NCBI GenBank assembly: GCA_903845215.1
Contig: CAIMWI010000062.1
Coordinates: 53,237 to 117,236 of the forward strand
Direction: 5' to 3'
DNA from: an uncultured Rhodobacterales bacterium
Lineage (GTDB): Bacteria > Pseudomonadota > Alphaproteobacteria > Rhodobacterales > Rhodobacteraceae
Length of the DNA: 64,000 bases
Made by a program: the position numbers and the translations under genes. The number at the start of each line of letters is the position of its first letter. Within the stretch, counting starts at the first letter, position 1. The notes beneath the pieces were generated by a model that ran no database searches, was not told the DNA's origin, and worked only from the letters and a program-made list of their open reading frames with translations. This document shows, piece by piece, positions 1 through 9,444 of the stretch.

Positions 1-143
1 AGGCTAAAAAGCGCGCCCTTTTTCAACATCTGATCGTTGAATGCAGGACGCCTTTGTCATATGGCTGTCACGCAAATGCGGCATTACCTTTAAAAAGGGC
101 GCTGTCTATTAGGGCCTGTGTGGCCAGACCGTGAGGCGAAACT

Positions 144-1058
144 ATGATCAACAGCACTTCAACCGACTTCATGGACCTGTCGCCAGACGCCCCGACAACC
201 GCCCAAAAAGGGCCGGTTTTTACTTATTCTACGCCTCAAATGCCTTGGCTACGCCGCACCTTTATTCGTGCGGTCGAGCGGATGAGCGGGCGGGCGGGGT
301 TTGAACGGCTTTATCGTGACTGGCAGCAAAAACCGCGCGATCCCGAAGATTCCATCTTTACCCAAGCCATCGGCGAACTGGGTCTGACGGCAGACATCGC
401 ACCCGAGGAAATGGCGCGTATCCCCGAAACCGGGCCGTTGTTGGTGGTGTCGAACCATCCTTACGGAATCATTGATGGGCTGTTCATCGGGCATCTGATG
501 GCCTCGCGGCGCAAGGATGTGAAGCTGATCTGCCACTCGCTGCTGTGCCAACCGCAAGAGGCGCGGGATGCTTTGTTGCCCATCGACTTTGGTGCAGGCC
601 CCGAAGCGCGCCGCACCTCGGCCGAGACGCGGCGCAAGGCGGTGGAGTGGCTGGACGAAGGCCATGTTCTGATCATTTTCCCCGGCGGCGGGGTGGCAAC
701 ATCGGTCACGCCCTTGGCGCGCAACGCGTCGGATTTCGAATGGCATCCGTTCATTGCGCGATTAGCGCGGCGGCCGGGGGTGAAGACCTTGGCGATCTAT
801 GTGGCGGGCCGCAACTCGCGCATTTTTCAGGTGGCAAGCCATCTGTCTTACGCGCTGCGTGTGGCGCTGATCTTCTTTGAAACCAAGCGCAAGATGAACA
901 AGCCTGTGACGGTGCGGGTGGCAGAGCCTGTGGAATGTGCCACCATGGGCAAGGGCGATGTGGTGGCTTGGCTGCGCGCACGCACCTATGCCATGGCCGA
1001 ACCGGGCGGGCCCGAAGCGGATTACGTCTTCAACTTCCCACCGCGCATCTCTGTCTAA
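144..1058 (+). CDS. Lysophospholipid acyltransferase family protein (PlsC-like)
   Basis: 304-aa ORF; SNHPYGIIDG acyltransferase motif and FPGGGV motif. Confidence 0.8.
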   Translation: MINSTSTDFMDLSPDAPTTAQKGPVFTYSTPQMPWLRRTFIRAVERMSGRAGFERLYRDWQQKPRDPEDSIFTQAIGELGLTADIAPEEMARIPETGPLLVVSNHPYGIIDGLFIGHLMASRRKDVKLICHSLLCQPQEARDALLPIDFGAGPEARRTSAETRRKAVEWLDEGHVLIIFPGGGVATSVTPLARNASDFEWHPFIARLARRPGVKTLAIYVAGRNSRIFQVASHLSYALRVALIFFETKRKMNKPVTVRVAEPVECATMGKGDVVAWLRARTYAMAEPGGPEADYVFNFPPRISV

Positions 1059-1122
1059 CTTGTTTGGGGTTGAGGCGGCGCTGGCCTAGGGGTACGTCAC
1101 CCTATCCGAAACGGAGGCCACG

Positions 1123-1725
1123 ATGCTTTTTGCACTGATCCAAGGCTTTATCACCAGCTTTAGCCTGATCCTTGCGATCGGCTCGCAAAATGCCTTTGTG
1201 CTGCGCCAAGGGATCCGGCGTGAACACGTCGCGGCAGTGGTGGCGGTATGTGCCATTTCGGACGCGCTGTTGATTGCCTGCGGCGTGGCTGGGTTTGGCG
1301 CGGTTGCGGCGGCGCTGCCGTGGTTGGTGCCGGCGATGCGCTGGTTTGGCGCGGCCTTTTTGGCGTGGTACGGGTTGCAACGCTTTTTAGCCGCCCGCAA
1401 AGGGGGCGAGGCTTTGATGCCAGCCGCCGATAAGCCCACCCCCCTGTCAAAGGTGCTGTTGACCTGTGTGATTTTCACTTGGGCCAATCCGCATGTCTAT
1501 CTGGATACGATGGTGTTGATCGGGTCAATCTCGACCCACCACGCACCATTTGAGGCGGCATTTGGCCTTGGGGCGGCGGCCGCGTCTTTCACGTTCTTTG
1601 CCCTTTTGGGCTTTGGTGCGCGGCTGTTGGCGCCCCTGTTCGCCACACCCCGCGCTTGGGTGATTTTGGAATGCGTTGTGGGTGCCACCATGTGGGTGAT
1701 TGCCGCCACCTTGGCCTTTGGCTAA
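1123..1725 (+). CDS. LysE/ArgO family amino acid exporter
   Basis: 200-aa hydrophobic ORF; MLFALIQGFITSFSLILAIGSQNAFVLRQG N-terminus typical of LysE/ArgO. Confidence 0.9.
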   Translation: MLFALIQGFITSFSLILAIGSQNAFVLRQGIRREHVAAVVAVCAISDALLIACGVAGFGAVAAALPWLVPAMRWFGAAFLAWYGLQRFLAARKGGEALMPAADKPTPLSKVLLTCVIFTWANPHVYLDTMVLIGSISTHHAPFEAAFGLGAAAASFTFFALLGFGARLLAPLFATPRAWVILECVVGATMWVIAATLAFG

Positions 1726-1800
1726 GGGCGCACGGTCAGGTCACTAACAATTTAAGCATTTTATCTAGCCTTGCGGGTCAATTAATCCCCGCGGAGGTTC

Positions 1801-4800
1801 ATGATGTCGACCACAACAGCCTTGCAATTGCTGCCCCTTATCGAGCCCGCCCAGGCCCAAAAACACATCACCCATAACGAGGCCTTGGCGGTGTTGGACG
1901 TCTTGGTCCAAACCACGGCAACCAGCCGCATGCTGACAGCACCGCCAACAGCCGTCGTCGCTGGGGCTTGTTACATCGTGGGCAACACTGCCACGGGGGA
2001 TTGGCAGGGCGAAGATGGAAACGTAGCCGTTTATTCGGGCCTTTATTGGGACTTTTACGAGCCCAAAACCGGCTGGCGCGTTTGGGTCGAAGGCGAGGCC
2101 ACCGAAGCCGTATTTGATGGCGCGGTTTGGACCACAGCCGCCGACCGAACCGAACGGGTGGCAGCTCTGGGTGTTTCGGCAGATGCTGACGGCTCTAACC
2201 GGCTGACGGTGTCGTCCCCCGCTACGTTACTGACCCATGCGGGCGCAGGGCATCAGATCAAGGTCAACAAGGCCCGCCGTTCTGACACGGCCAGCCTGCT
2301 GTTTCAAAGCGACTTTTCCGGACGGGCCGAGATGGGCATCGTGGGCAGCGACGATTTTGTGCTGAAGGTCAGCCCCGATGGCACGACCTTTCTGACCAGC
2401 CTGACCATCGAGGCGGCAACGGGCCGCCTTCTTGCATCGCGTGGGATCAACGTGTTGCAAGGTGCGGGCGAGCCGTCCAACCCGCAGAATGGCGATATCT
2501 GGTATAATGCCACCGCCGGTCGTTTGCGGGCCCGACAAGAGGGTCAAACAATTGATCTTTTCGACCCCAGCGTCAGCGCGTTTGGCCGGGGCCTGATAGA
2601 TGACGCCGATGCCGCGGCCGCCCGCACCACGCTGGAAAGACAAGATTTCGGCACACGCGCCGCCTTTGTCACTTGGGCCACGGGGCGCATCGTTTCGATT
2701 GGGTTGGTGATGCGCACAGCCAATGCCGCCTATCGCTATATCGGCACGGGGACGGCCATTGCAGACCTACCCGGTTGGGTGCCCCATGACAGGGTCACGG
2801 CTTTGCACTGGGGCGCCGACATCACCGGCATCACCAACGCCATTCCCGCCGTGTCAGCCATGATCGACTACGTCAACTCTTTGGGCGGCGGTGTGGCCTT
2901 TTTGCCGGCCGGTACCTACCTGTGGGCGGGCGAAATGATTAAACACGTTCTGAACAATGTCGTGCTAGAGGGCGAAGGAAACGCCACAAAACTGGTGCGC
3001 CGCACCAACCGGCCCGCGGCGGCTATCAAATTTTTGCGCGGGGCAAACAACCGCGTCCGAAACCTTAAGATTGATTGCGCGGGCTATTCGGGGATCGGGA
3101 TTTACCTTGCCGACCACTACTCGGGCGCGGAAAATGTCGAGATCGTCAACAGCCCCGATCGCCCCTTTCAAATGCAGGGCGGCGGCGATTCCTCTTGGGG
3201 CATCGACGCGCAGGGCCGCACCTCAGACGATCAGACCTTTACCGGAGCCACGTTCTTTCCCATCGGCTGCTATCTGGATAACTGCCGCGTCATCCGCACC
3301 GGCAGCACCGCCTTTAGCCAAAAGCAAATGCCCCATTCGCGCATTCAACGCTGTGTGGGGCGCACGGTTTATTCTGAAGGCATCACCATCGACAAATGCG
3401 ATTATTCCCTCGTGTCAGGGAACACCTTGTTTGACTGCGCCCTGACCATCGGCAACCAATGGCCCAATCTTGACGCAGGCACTGGCTTTTTGGTTTCAGG
3501 TGGCGGGGGCGTGGGGGCGATTGGCATCGACGGATCTATCGGCGCGCGTTTTGTGAAAAACACGATTATCGGGGTGAACACCGACATTGCGAACCGCAAC
3601 AACCGCATCCGGGTGGCCGTGAACTTTGTAAACAATATTCAAGCCTCGAACGGGTGCGAGGTTGAGGGCAACTATATTCTCGATGCCAAGGCGGGCGTGT
3701 GGCTGAAAGGGACGGGTTCAGGCGCCAACGGCAACACCTTTCGCTCTATCATCAGGAGCAATGTGTTTGACACTATGGGGACAGGGGCAGGCAATGGCAT
3801 GGCCCAATTCGGCGCGATTTGGATTGACGCCGGTTGCACAGATAATGTGATCACCGGCAATACCCAAGTGGCAGGAACCCTTTTGATCACCGGTGCCAGC
3901 AGCGCGAATATGCTGGATCAAATGGCCGCAACAACGTTGAAGGGCAATGTCACGGGCGGTCTGGCGATTGGACAAGATCTGACAGGCGGCCAAGTGACGG
4001 CCATGTTGGATACGTTCAGCAATGCTGCCAAGGGCTTGGCGCCGGCATCTGGCGGGGGGACAACCAGTTATCTTCGCGCAGATGGCACTTGGGCCCCGAT
4101 TGGTGCGGAATGGGGCGCGATCACCGCCAAGCCCACCACCTTGTCGGGCTACGGCATCACAGATGGGTTCGATCTTGGCACGGCCCAAACGGTGACGGGT
4201 GCCAAAACCTTTGCCGCCCCCATGAGGCTGTCCGGGCAAACATCTGACCCTGCCAGCCCAAGCAATGGTGCCATCTGGTACAACGCCAGCGCAGGGCAGT
4301 TAAAGGCGCAGATCGCCGGGGTGACGCAGATCATTCAGCCTGAAAATGACATTCCCTGGCTAACACCCGCTGCGGGCGAGTTTATGTGTACCTCTGTTTT
4401 TTCAAGTGGCAGTCTTGGGACGATTTCGCCGGGCATAGGCGGGTTTCGGCTTTTTCCCTTCACCGCGCGGGCTGACACGGTGATCACAGGCTTGGCCTTG
4501 AACGTCACCGTTGCGGCCGCAGGCTCTCTTGCCAAATTTGTCGTCTATGACGCTGACACCAATGGCCGCCCCAACGCCCAATTGGCCGAGACGGCCGATG
4601 TGGATTGTGCCAGCACAGGGCCGAAGACGGCCGCTGCCATGCTGACCTTACGCCGCGGGCTGACCTACTGGTTGGGAGTACGCTTTAGCGGGGTGACAAC
4701 AGTGTCGGCTTGGGTGTCCAGTGCAACGCCCGATATAAACGGAGGCGCAGTTTCAACCATACCGCGTAAATCTTTGTCGCGGGGTTTATCTTATGCAACA

Positions 4801-4878
4801 CCGGCACCCCAGACTTGGGGTTGGAGTTCGGCCGAGATCATAACCAACTTGCCGCCTGCAATTTGGTTGCGGGTGTGA
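1801..4878 (+). CDS. DUF2793-like N-terminus plus right-handed beta-helix (pectate-lyase-like) protein; phage/GTA spike-like
   Basis: 1025-aa ORF; N-terminal LLPLIEPAQAQKHITHNEALAVLDVLVQ...GWRVWVEGEA resembles DUF2793; GGGVAFLPAGTYLWAG then repeated N-rich turns as in beta-helix proteins; two copies of a P(S/T)NGxIWYNAxAGxL(R/K)A module. Confidence 0.75.
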   Translation: MMSTTTALQLLPLIEPAQAQKHITHNEALAVLDVLVQTTATSRMLTAPPTAVVAGACYIVGNTATGDWQGEDGNVAVYSGLYWDFYEPKTGWRVWVEGEATEAVFDGAVWTTAADRTERVAALGVSADADGSNRLTVSSPATLLTHAGAGHQIKVNKARRSDTASLLFQSDFSGRAEMGIVGSDDFVLKVSPDGTTFLTSLTIEAATGRLLASRGINVLQGAGEPSNPQNGDIWYNATAGRLRARQEGQTIDLFDPSVSAFGRGLIDDADAAAARTTLERQDFGTRAAFVTWATGRIVSIGLVMRTANAAYRYIGTGTAIADLPGWVPHDRVTALHWGADITGITNAIPAVSAMIDYVNSLGGGVAFLPAGTYLWAGEMIKHVLNNVVLEGEGNATKLVRRTNRPAAAIKFLRGANNRVRNLKIDCAGYSGIGIYLADHYSGAENVEIVNSPDRPFQMQGGGDSSWGIDAQGRTSDDQTFTGATFFPIGCYLDNCRVIRTGSTAFSQKQMPHSRIQRCVGRTVYSEGITIDKCDYSLVSGNTLFDCALTIGNQWPNLDAGTGFLVSGGGGVGAIGIDGSIGARFVKNTIIGVNTDIANRNNRIRVAVNFVNNIQASNGCEVEGNYILDAKAGVWLKGTGSGANGNTFRSIIRSNVFDTMGTGAGNGMAQFGAIWIDAGCTDNVITGNTQVAGTLLITGASSANMLDQMAATTLKGNVTGGLAIGQDLTGGQVTAMLDTFSNAAKGLAPASGGGTTSYLRADGTWAPIGAEWGAITAKPTTLSGYGITDGFDLGTAQTVTGAKTFAAPMRLSGQTSDPASPSNGAIWYNASAGQLKAQIAGVTQIIQPENDIPWLTPAAGEFMCTSVFSSGSLGTISPGIGGFRLFPFTARADTVITGLALNVTVAAAGSLAKFVVYDADTNGRPNAQLAETADVDCASTGPKTAAAMLTLRRGLTYWLGVRFSGVTTVSAWVSSATPDINGGAVSTIPRKSLSRGLSYATPAPQTWGWSSAEIITNLPPAIWLRV

Positions 4879-5021
4879 CGGCCTTGCGAAAATGACGCAA
4901 AGGCTGGCAATACCCAGTCCTTCGGCGTTGCCGAGCGTTTCTTGTTTGACTCAAGGGGCCCTGCTTTCTAGACACTGCCCAAGTCACATAAGGCAGGCAT
5001 AGCCCTGAAACAGGCGTCACC

Positions 5022-6326
5022 ATGAAGATTGCGATGATCGGAACGGGCTATGTCGGCCTGGTCTCTGGGGTGTGCTTTTCAGACTTCGGCCACGATGTTG
5101 TTTGTGTTGACAAGAACGCAGGCAAAATCGCCCAACTTCAGGCCGGACAGGTGCCAATCTTTGAACCGGGCTTGGCTGATTTGTTGGCCAAGAACGTGCA
5201 GGCAGGCCGCCTTTCGTTCACGCTGGATTTGGTGGCCGCCGTGGCAGAGGCTGATGCTGTTTTCATCGCCGTGGGCACGCCCACACGGCGTGGCGATGGC
5301 CATGCCGATCTGTCCTATGTGATGGCGGCAGCCGCAGAGATTGGCGCGGCACTCACAGGCTATACCGTTGTGGTGACCAAATCGACAGTGCCCGTCGGCA
5401 CGAACCGCAAAGTGGCCGAGGAGGTGCGCGCGGCCAACCCGAAAGCCGCTTTCGATGTTGCCTCGAATCCCGAATTCCTGCGTGAGGGGGCGGCGATTGA
5501 TGACTTTATGCGCCCTGACCGCGTGGTGGTTGGGGTGGAAACTGACGCCGCCCGCAAAGTGATGGCCGATATCTACCGCCCCTTGTTTTTGCGCGACTTT
5601 CCGGTGGTTTTCACTGGGCTGGAAACTGCCGAGATGATCAAATACGCCGCCAACGCCTTTTTGGCGACCAAAATCACCTTCATCAACGAAATCGCCGCGC
5701 TGTGTGAAAAGGTTGGGGCCGATATCAAGGATGTTTCAAAAGGAATGGGGCTGGACGGGCGGATCGGCAATAAATTCCTGCATGCAGGCCCTGGCTATGG
5801 GGGAAGCTGTTTTCCTAAAGATACCAAAGCCTTGGCCAGAATTGGCCAAGAACATGCCGTGCCGATGCAAATCACCGAAACCGTTATCAAGGTTAATGAA
5901 GAGATCAAGCGGCGGATGCTGGATAAGATCATCGACCTGTGCGATGGCACTGTGAACGGCAAGACGATCGGGGTTTTGGGCGTGACGTTTAAGCCCAACA
6001 CCGATGATATGCGCGATGCCCCCAGCCTGACCATCCTGCCCGCCCTTATCGGCGCTGGTGCTAAGGTTCGCGTCTGCGACCCCCAAGGTCAGCGCGAGGG
6101 CGAAGCCCTGTTGCCCGGCATAACTTGGTGCGACAACGCTTACCAAGCCACCCAAGATGCCGATGCCGTGGTTATTCTGACCGAATGGAACGAATTCCGC
6201 GCCCTTGATCTGGCGCGGATGGCCGGAAAAATGGCCAACCCGCGCATGGCTGACCTGCGCAATATCTACGCCCCCCAAGCCGTGTTGCAGGCGGGATTTA
6301 ACCGTTACCTGGGCGTAGGCCGCTAA
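5022..6326 (+). CDS. ugd: UDP-glucose 6-dehydrogenase
   Basis: MKIAMIGTGYVGLVSGVCFSDFGHDVVCVD NAD-binding start; GPGYGGSCFPKDTKAL active-site Cys motif. Confidence 0.95.
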   Translation: MKIAMIGTGYVGLVSGVCFSDFGHDVVCVDKNAGKIAQLQAGQVPIFEPGLADLLAKNVQAGRLSFTLDLVAAVAEADAVFIAVGTPTRRGDGHADLSYVMAAAAEIGAALTGYTVVVTKSTVPVGTNRKVAEEVRAANPKAAFDVASNPEFLREGAAIDDFMRPDRVVVGVETDAARKVMADIYRPLFLRDFPVVFTGLETAEMIKYAANAFLATKITFINEIAALCEKVGADIKDVSKGMGLDGRIGNKFLHAGPGYGGSCFPKDTKALARIGQEHAVPMQITETVIKVNEEIKRRMLDKIIDLCDGTVNGKTIGVLGVTFKPNTDDMRDAPSLTILPALIGAGAKVRVCDPQGQREGEALLPGITWCDNAYQATQDADAVVILTEWNEFRALDLARMAGKMANPRMADLRNIYAPQAVLQAGFNRYLGVGR

Positions 6327-6340
6327 GTTTCTTGGACAAC

Positions 6341-7177
6341 CTACATGTCCAGCACATCGAAGATGTAACGGTACAGGCCCACCAGCCCCAAAGCAAAGCA
6401 AACCGCCGCGATCAACAGCACATAGGGCGGTGAAACCCACGCGATATCATAGTTTGGGAAAAAGGCATGGCGCATCTGGGCCACGATCTGGGCCACAGGA
6501 TTCCACTTCAACACGGCAAAGATCGGCTCTGGCAGATCTTCGATATGGATAAAAACCCCCGAAACCAGAATTAAAGGGCCGCTTACCAAGCCCCAAAAGC
6601 TTTCATACACAGCCGATGCGGGAAACAACACCGCGTTCAAGGTGCCAAGGCCAAGGCCTAGGGCCATAGCCATACCCAAGCCCAAAAGCACCGCGACCAT
6701 ATCAGGACGCAATTGTAGATCGTAATATGTGTTCACCAAAAACAAGATGGCGATAAAAACACAAAGATCCGTTATCGTGCAGAGTAAAGAGCGCGCCATG
6801 ATCACGTCAATCACCGTCACCGATGGCAACCCCAGCAAGTTGCGCGAAAAGCGCATGGACCGCGCAATTTGCCGACTGAGGGCAGAGTAAAGGTGAAACG
6901 GGATGACGCCGGTCACGTAATAAAGGGCAAAATTGGTTCCCAAAGGGGGCGATGTTCTGATCAAGGAAAACAACACAGACAAAATCGCTATCGACACCAA
7001 AGGTTCAATCACGTTCCACAAGAACCCCAAGGACGCGCGACTGTCGCGCGACCCCGTCTCGCGCAAGATCAGCGCAGAAACCACTCTGGCCATCCGAAAC
7101 TTTGACGGTCTGGCAGTTTGCGGTGGGGCAAAAGACAAGGGGGACTGCGCCCGATGGTCATCCGTTATATCTGGCAT
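6341..7177 (-). CDS. kpsM: ABC-2 type polysaccharide/capsule export permease (KpsM-like)
   Basis: Multi-TM ORF with RETGSRDSRASLGFLWNVIEPL motif; start taken at MPDITDD (7177) rather than the ORF-track start 7312. Confidence 0.8.
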   Translation of the reverse strand: MPDITDDHRAQSPLSFAPPQTARPSKFRMARVVSALILRETGSRDSRASLGFLWNVIEPLVSIAILSVLFSLIRTSPPLGTNFALYYVTGVIPFHLYSALSRQIARSMRFSRNLLGLPSVTVIDVIMARSLLCTITDLCVFIAILFLVNTYYDLQLRPDMVAVLLGLGMAMALGLGLGTLNAVLFPASAVYESFWGLVSGPLILVSGVFIHIEDLPEPIFAVLKWNPVAQIVAQMRHAFFPNYDIAWVSPPYVLLIAAVCFALGLVGLYRYIFDVLDM

Positions 7178-7316
7178 TTTAGATGATTTTCCGTTGAAAA
7201 TTGAAATCTGTACTGACGCACATGCACTCCGCCCTTGTGGGGCAGCGTTAAATTGATCTATCTTTAGCAAACACTTTCGTTTTTCGCAAACCCTTGCGCA
7301 TAATTGGAACAAATCA

Positions 7317-8660
7317 TTGCCCCCCTCGTCCCTTCCGCCCGGTTTCGGTGCGTCTGAATCAGATGACGCCGTTCAGAAAAACCCTGCCGCGGGCCAAACA
7401 CCCGTTGGGCCACACGCAAAGCGCGCCATGATGATGGCCCAACGCAGGGCCAAAGCCGCGGCACAGCTGCGCGCCGCAGACCTTGGTTTGGCCGTGACAG
7501 GGCGGCCCGAGGGCACGACAGCGGCCCTGTATGTCCCGGCCCCTTTCGCGCCAAAAGCCGGTATGCGCCCCCGTCATTGGTGGCTGCTTTTGCTGTTCAT
7601 TTGCATCGTCGCCTTGCCGCCCACAGTCTATGGCTGGTATCTTTTCACCGCAGCCGCCGATCGATACGAAAGCAATGCTGGCTTTAGCAGCCGTCAGGAA
7701 CACACCCCTGCGGCCTTTGACTTTTTGGGGGCATTCGCAGGCAGTTCCACATCCTCCTCTTCGGATATGGATATCATCTTCCAATTCATCCGCAGCCAAG
7801 AACTGGTGAAACGGGTTGATGCCAAACTGAACCTGCGAAAGGTTTTTTCAAGGCCGACACAAGACCCGTTGATGCGCTTTGACCCATCCGGTTCGATGGA
7901 AGACCTGCTTGCCTATTGGCAAAGCATGGTGGTCCCCGCCTTTGATCGATCTACCGGGCTGATGACCCTAACTGTCTGGGCCTTTGACCCCAAAGACGCG
8001 CAAAACATCGCCACCGAAGTTTTGGCGGAATCGACGGCCATCATCAATGACCTGTCTCGAACCGCGCAAGCCGATACAACGCGCTACAGCCAAAACAGCC
8101 TTACCACCTCTGAAAGGCGCATGGCGGCCGCCCAACAAGCCCTGACCAAGTTTCGCGTGGCAAATGGCATTCTTGATCCGGCACAGCAGGCGTCAGGGAC
8201 CGCGCAAGTGGTCAATACGATGGTGCAACAATTGGCCACGGCCCAAATCGACCTTGACCTTTTGACCGGCACCGTACCCGACAGCGATCCGCGCCTTGCG
8301 CAATTGAACCGGCGTATCAGCGTGATAAAAAACCGCATCGCGGCCGAACAAGCCAAGGTCGGCGGCCTGTCCGACCCCGGCGCGCCCAAGTATGCCCAGT
8401 TGATCACCGAATATCAAAACCTGATCATGGAGCAAGATTTTGCCCAAAAGGCCTATCTGGCGGCCTTAAGCGCCTATGATCAGGCGGTCAACGATGCGCA
8501 GCACCAAACGCGCTATCTGGCGACCTATCTGCAACCGACTTTGGCGCAAACCCCAACCGCGCCGCAAAGGGGGCTGCGCGTGCTGTTGTCTGTTTTGGTC
8601 GGGTTGCTGGCATGGTCTATCGCCACGATGATCTACTACGCCCTGCGCGACCGCCGATAA
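7317..8660 (+). CDS. Capsule polysaccharide export inner-membrane protein (KpsE-like)
   Basis: N-terminal TM, coiled-coil middle with a PDSDPRLAQLNRRI motif, C-terminal TM; adjacent to kpsT. Exact start uncertain (TTG at 7317 or an internal ATG). Confidence 0.8.
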   Translation: MPPSSLPPGFGASESDDAVQKNPAAGQTPVGPHAKRAMMMAQRRAKAAAQLRAADLGLAVTGRPEGTTAALYVPAPFAPKAGMRPRHWWLLLLFICIVALPPTVYGWYLFTAAADRYESNAGFSSRQEHTPAAFDFLGAFAGSSTSSSSDMDIIFQFIRSQELVKRVDAKLNLRKVFSRPTQDPLMRFDPSGSMEDLLAYWQSMVVPAFDRSTGLMTLTVWAFDPKDAQNIATEVLAESTAIINDLSRTAQADTTRYSQNSLTTSERRMAAAQQALTKFRVANGILDPAQQASGTAQVVNTMVQQLATAQIDLDLLTGTVPDSDPRLAQLNRRISVIKNRIAAEQAKVGGLSDPGAPKYAQLITEYQNLIMEQDFAQKAYLAALSAYDQAVNDAQHQTRYLATYLQPTLAQTPTAPQRGLRVLLSVLVGLLAWSIATMIYYALRDRR

Positions 8661-8674
8661 GCTAGGGGGCACAG

Positions 8675-9340
8675 GTGATCCAGCTTGAAGGCGTGACCAA
8701 GGCCTACCGCTATCGCGGCATTCCCAAATACATCGCCCGCGATGTCAGTGTCACAATCCCGCAGGGGGGGAAACTCGCCCTGATCGGCCGCAATGGGGCC
8801 GGAAAGTCCACACTTATGTCGATGATTGCCGGCAACCTGAACCCAGACCGGGGGCGCATCACTGTGACAGAGGGCATCTCTTGGCCGATTGGGCTGACCG
8901 GTACGATACAGGGCGATTTGACGGGCATTCAAAACGTGCGCTTTCTCGGGCGGGTTTATGGCGTGGATACCGATGAATTGGTGGATTTTGTGGGATCCTT
9001 TGCTGATCTGGGCATCAACTATGCGGAACCTGTGCGCACCTATTCGTCAGGCATGCGCGGGCGCCTGGCCTTTGGCATGGCCATGGGCATTCGCTTTGAT
9101 ACCTACCTGATCGACGAGGTAACAGCCGCAGGTGACGCCGCCTTTCGCAAGAAAAGCAATCGCTTGTTTGAAGATCGTCTCGCCCATGCGGGCCTGATTT
9201 TTATCTCGCATTCCGAGTCGCAGATGCGCGAACGCTGCACCTCTGCCGCCGTGCTTGAGGCAGGAAAGATCACTTTTTTTGATGATATAGACGCAGGATT
9301 GGCGCAGCATCGCCGAAACATGCAACTCCACCGCCCCTGA
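8675..9340 (+). CDS. kpsT: Capsule polysaccharide ABC transporter ATP-binding protein (KpsT-like)
   Basis: Walker A GRNGAGKS, signature YSSGMRGRLAFGMAMG, Walker B YLIDE. Confidence 0.88.
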   Translation: MIQLEGVTKAYRYRGIPKYIARDVSVTIPQGGKLALIGRNGAGKSTLMSMIAGNLNPDRGRITVTEGISWPIGLTGTIQGDLTGIQNVRFLGRVYGVDTDELVDFVGSFADLGINYAEPVRTYSSGMRGRLAFGMAMGIRFDTYLIDEVTAAGDAAFRKKSNRLFEDRLAHAGLIFISHSESQMRERCTSAAVLEAGKITFFDDIDAGLAQHRRNMQLHRP

Positions 9341-9444
9341 CAGACAGCGCCTTGGGCAGGCGGGGGCGCCAAGACCAAACACTGCCGCTTGCCTTTCGCA
9401 CCAGAAACGCGCTTTTTGCCGGAGTGGCCAATACGGAGGATCAT

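Noticed and set aside
1801-4878. Prophage remnant
   Set aside because: Only one phage-like gene is present; no integrase, terminase, capsid or att-like repeats seen, so no prophage is claimed.
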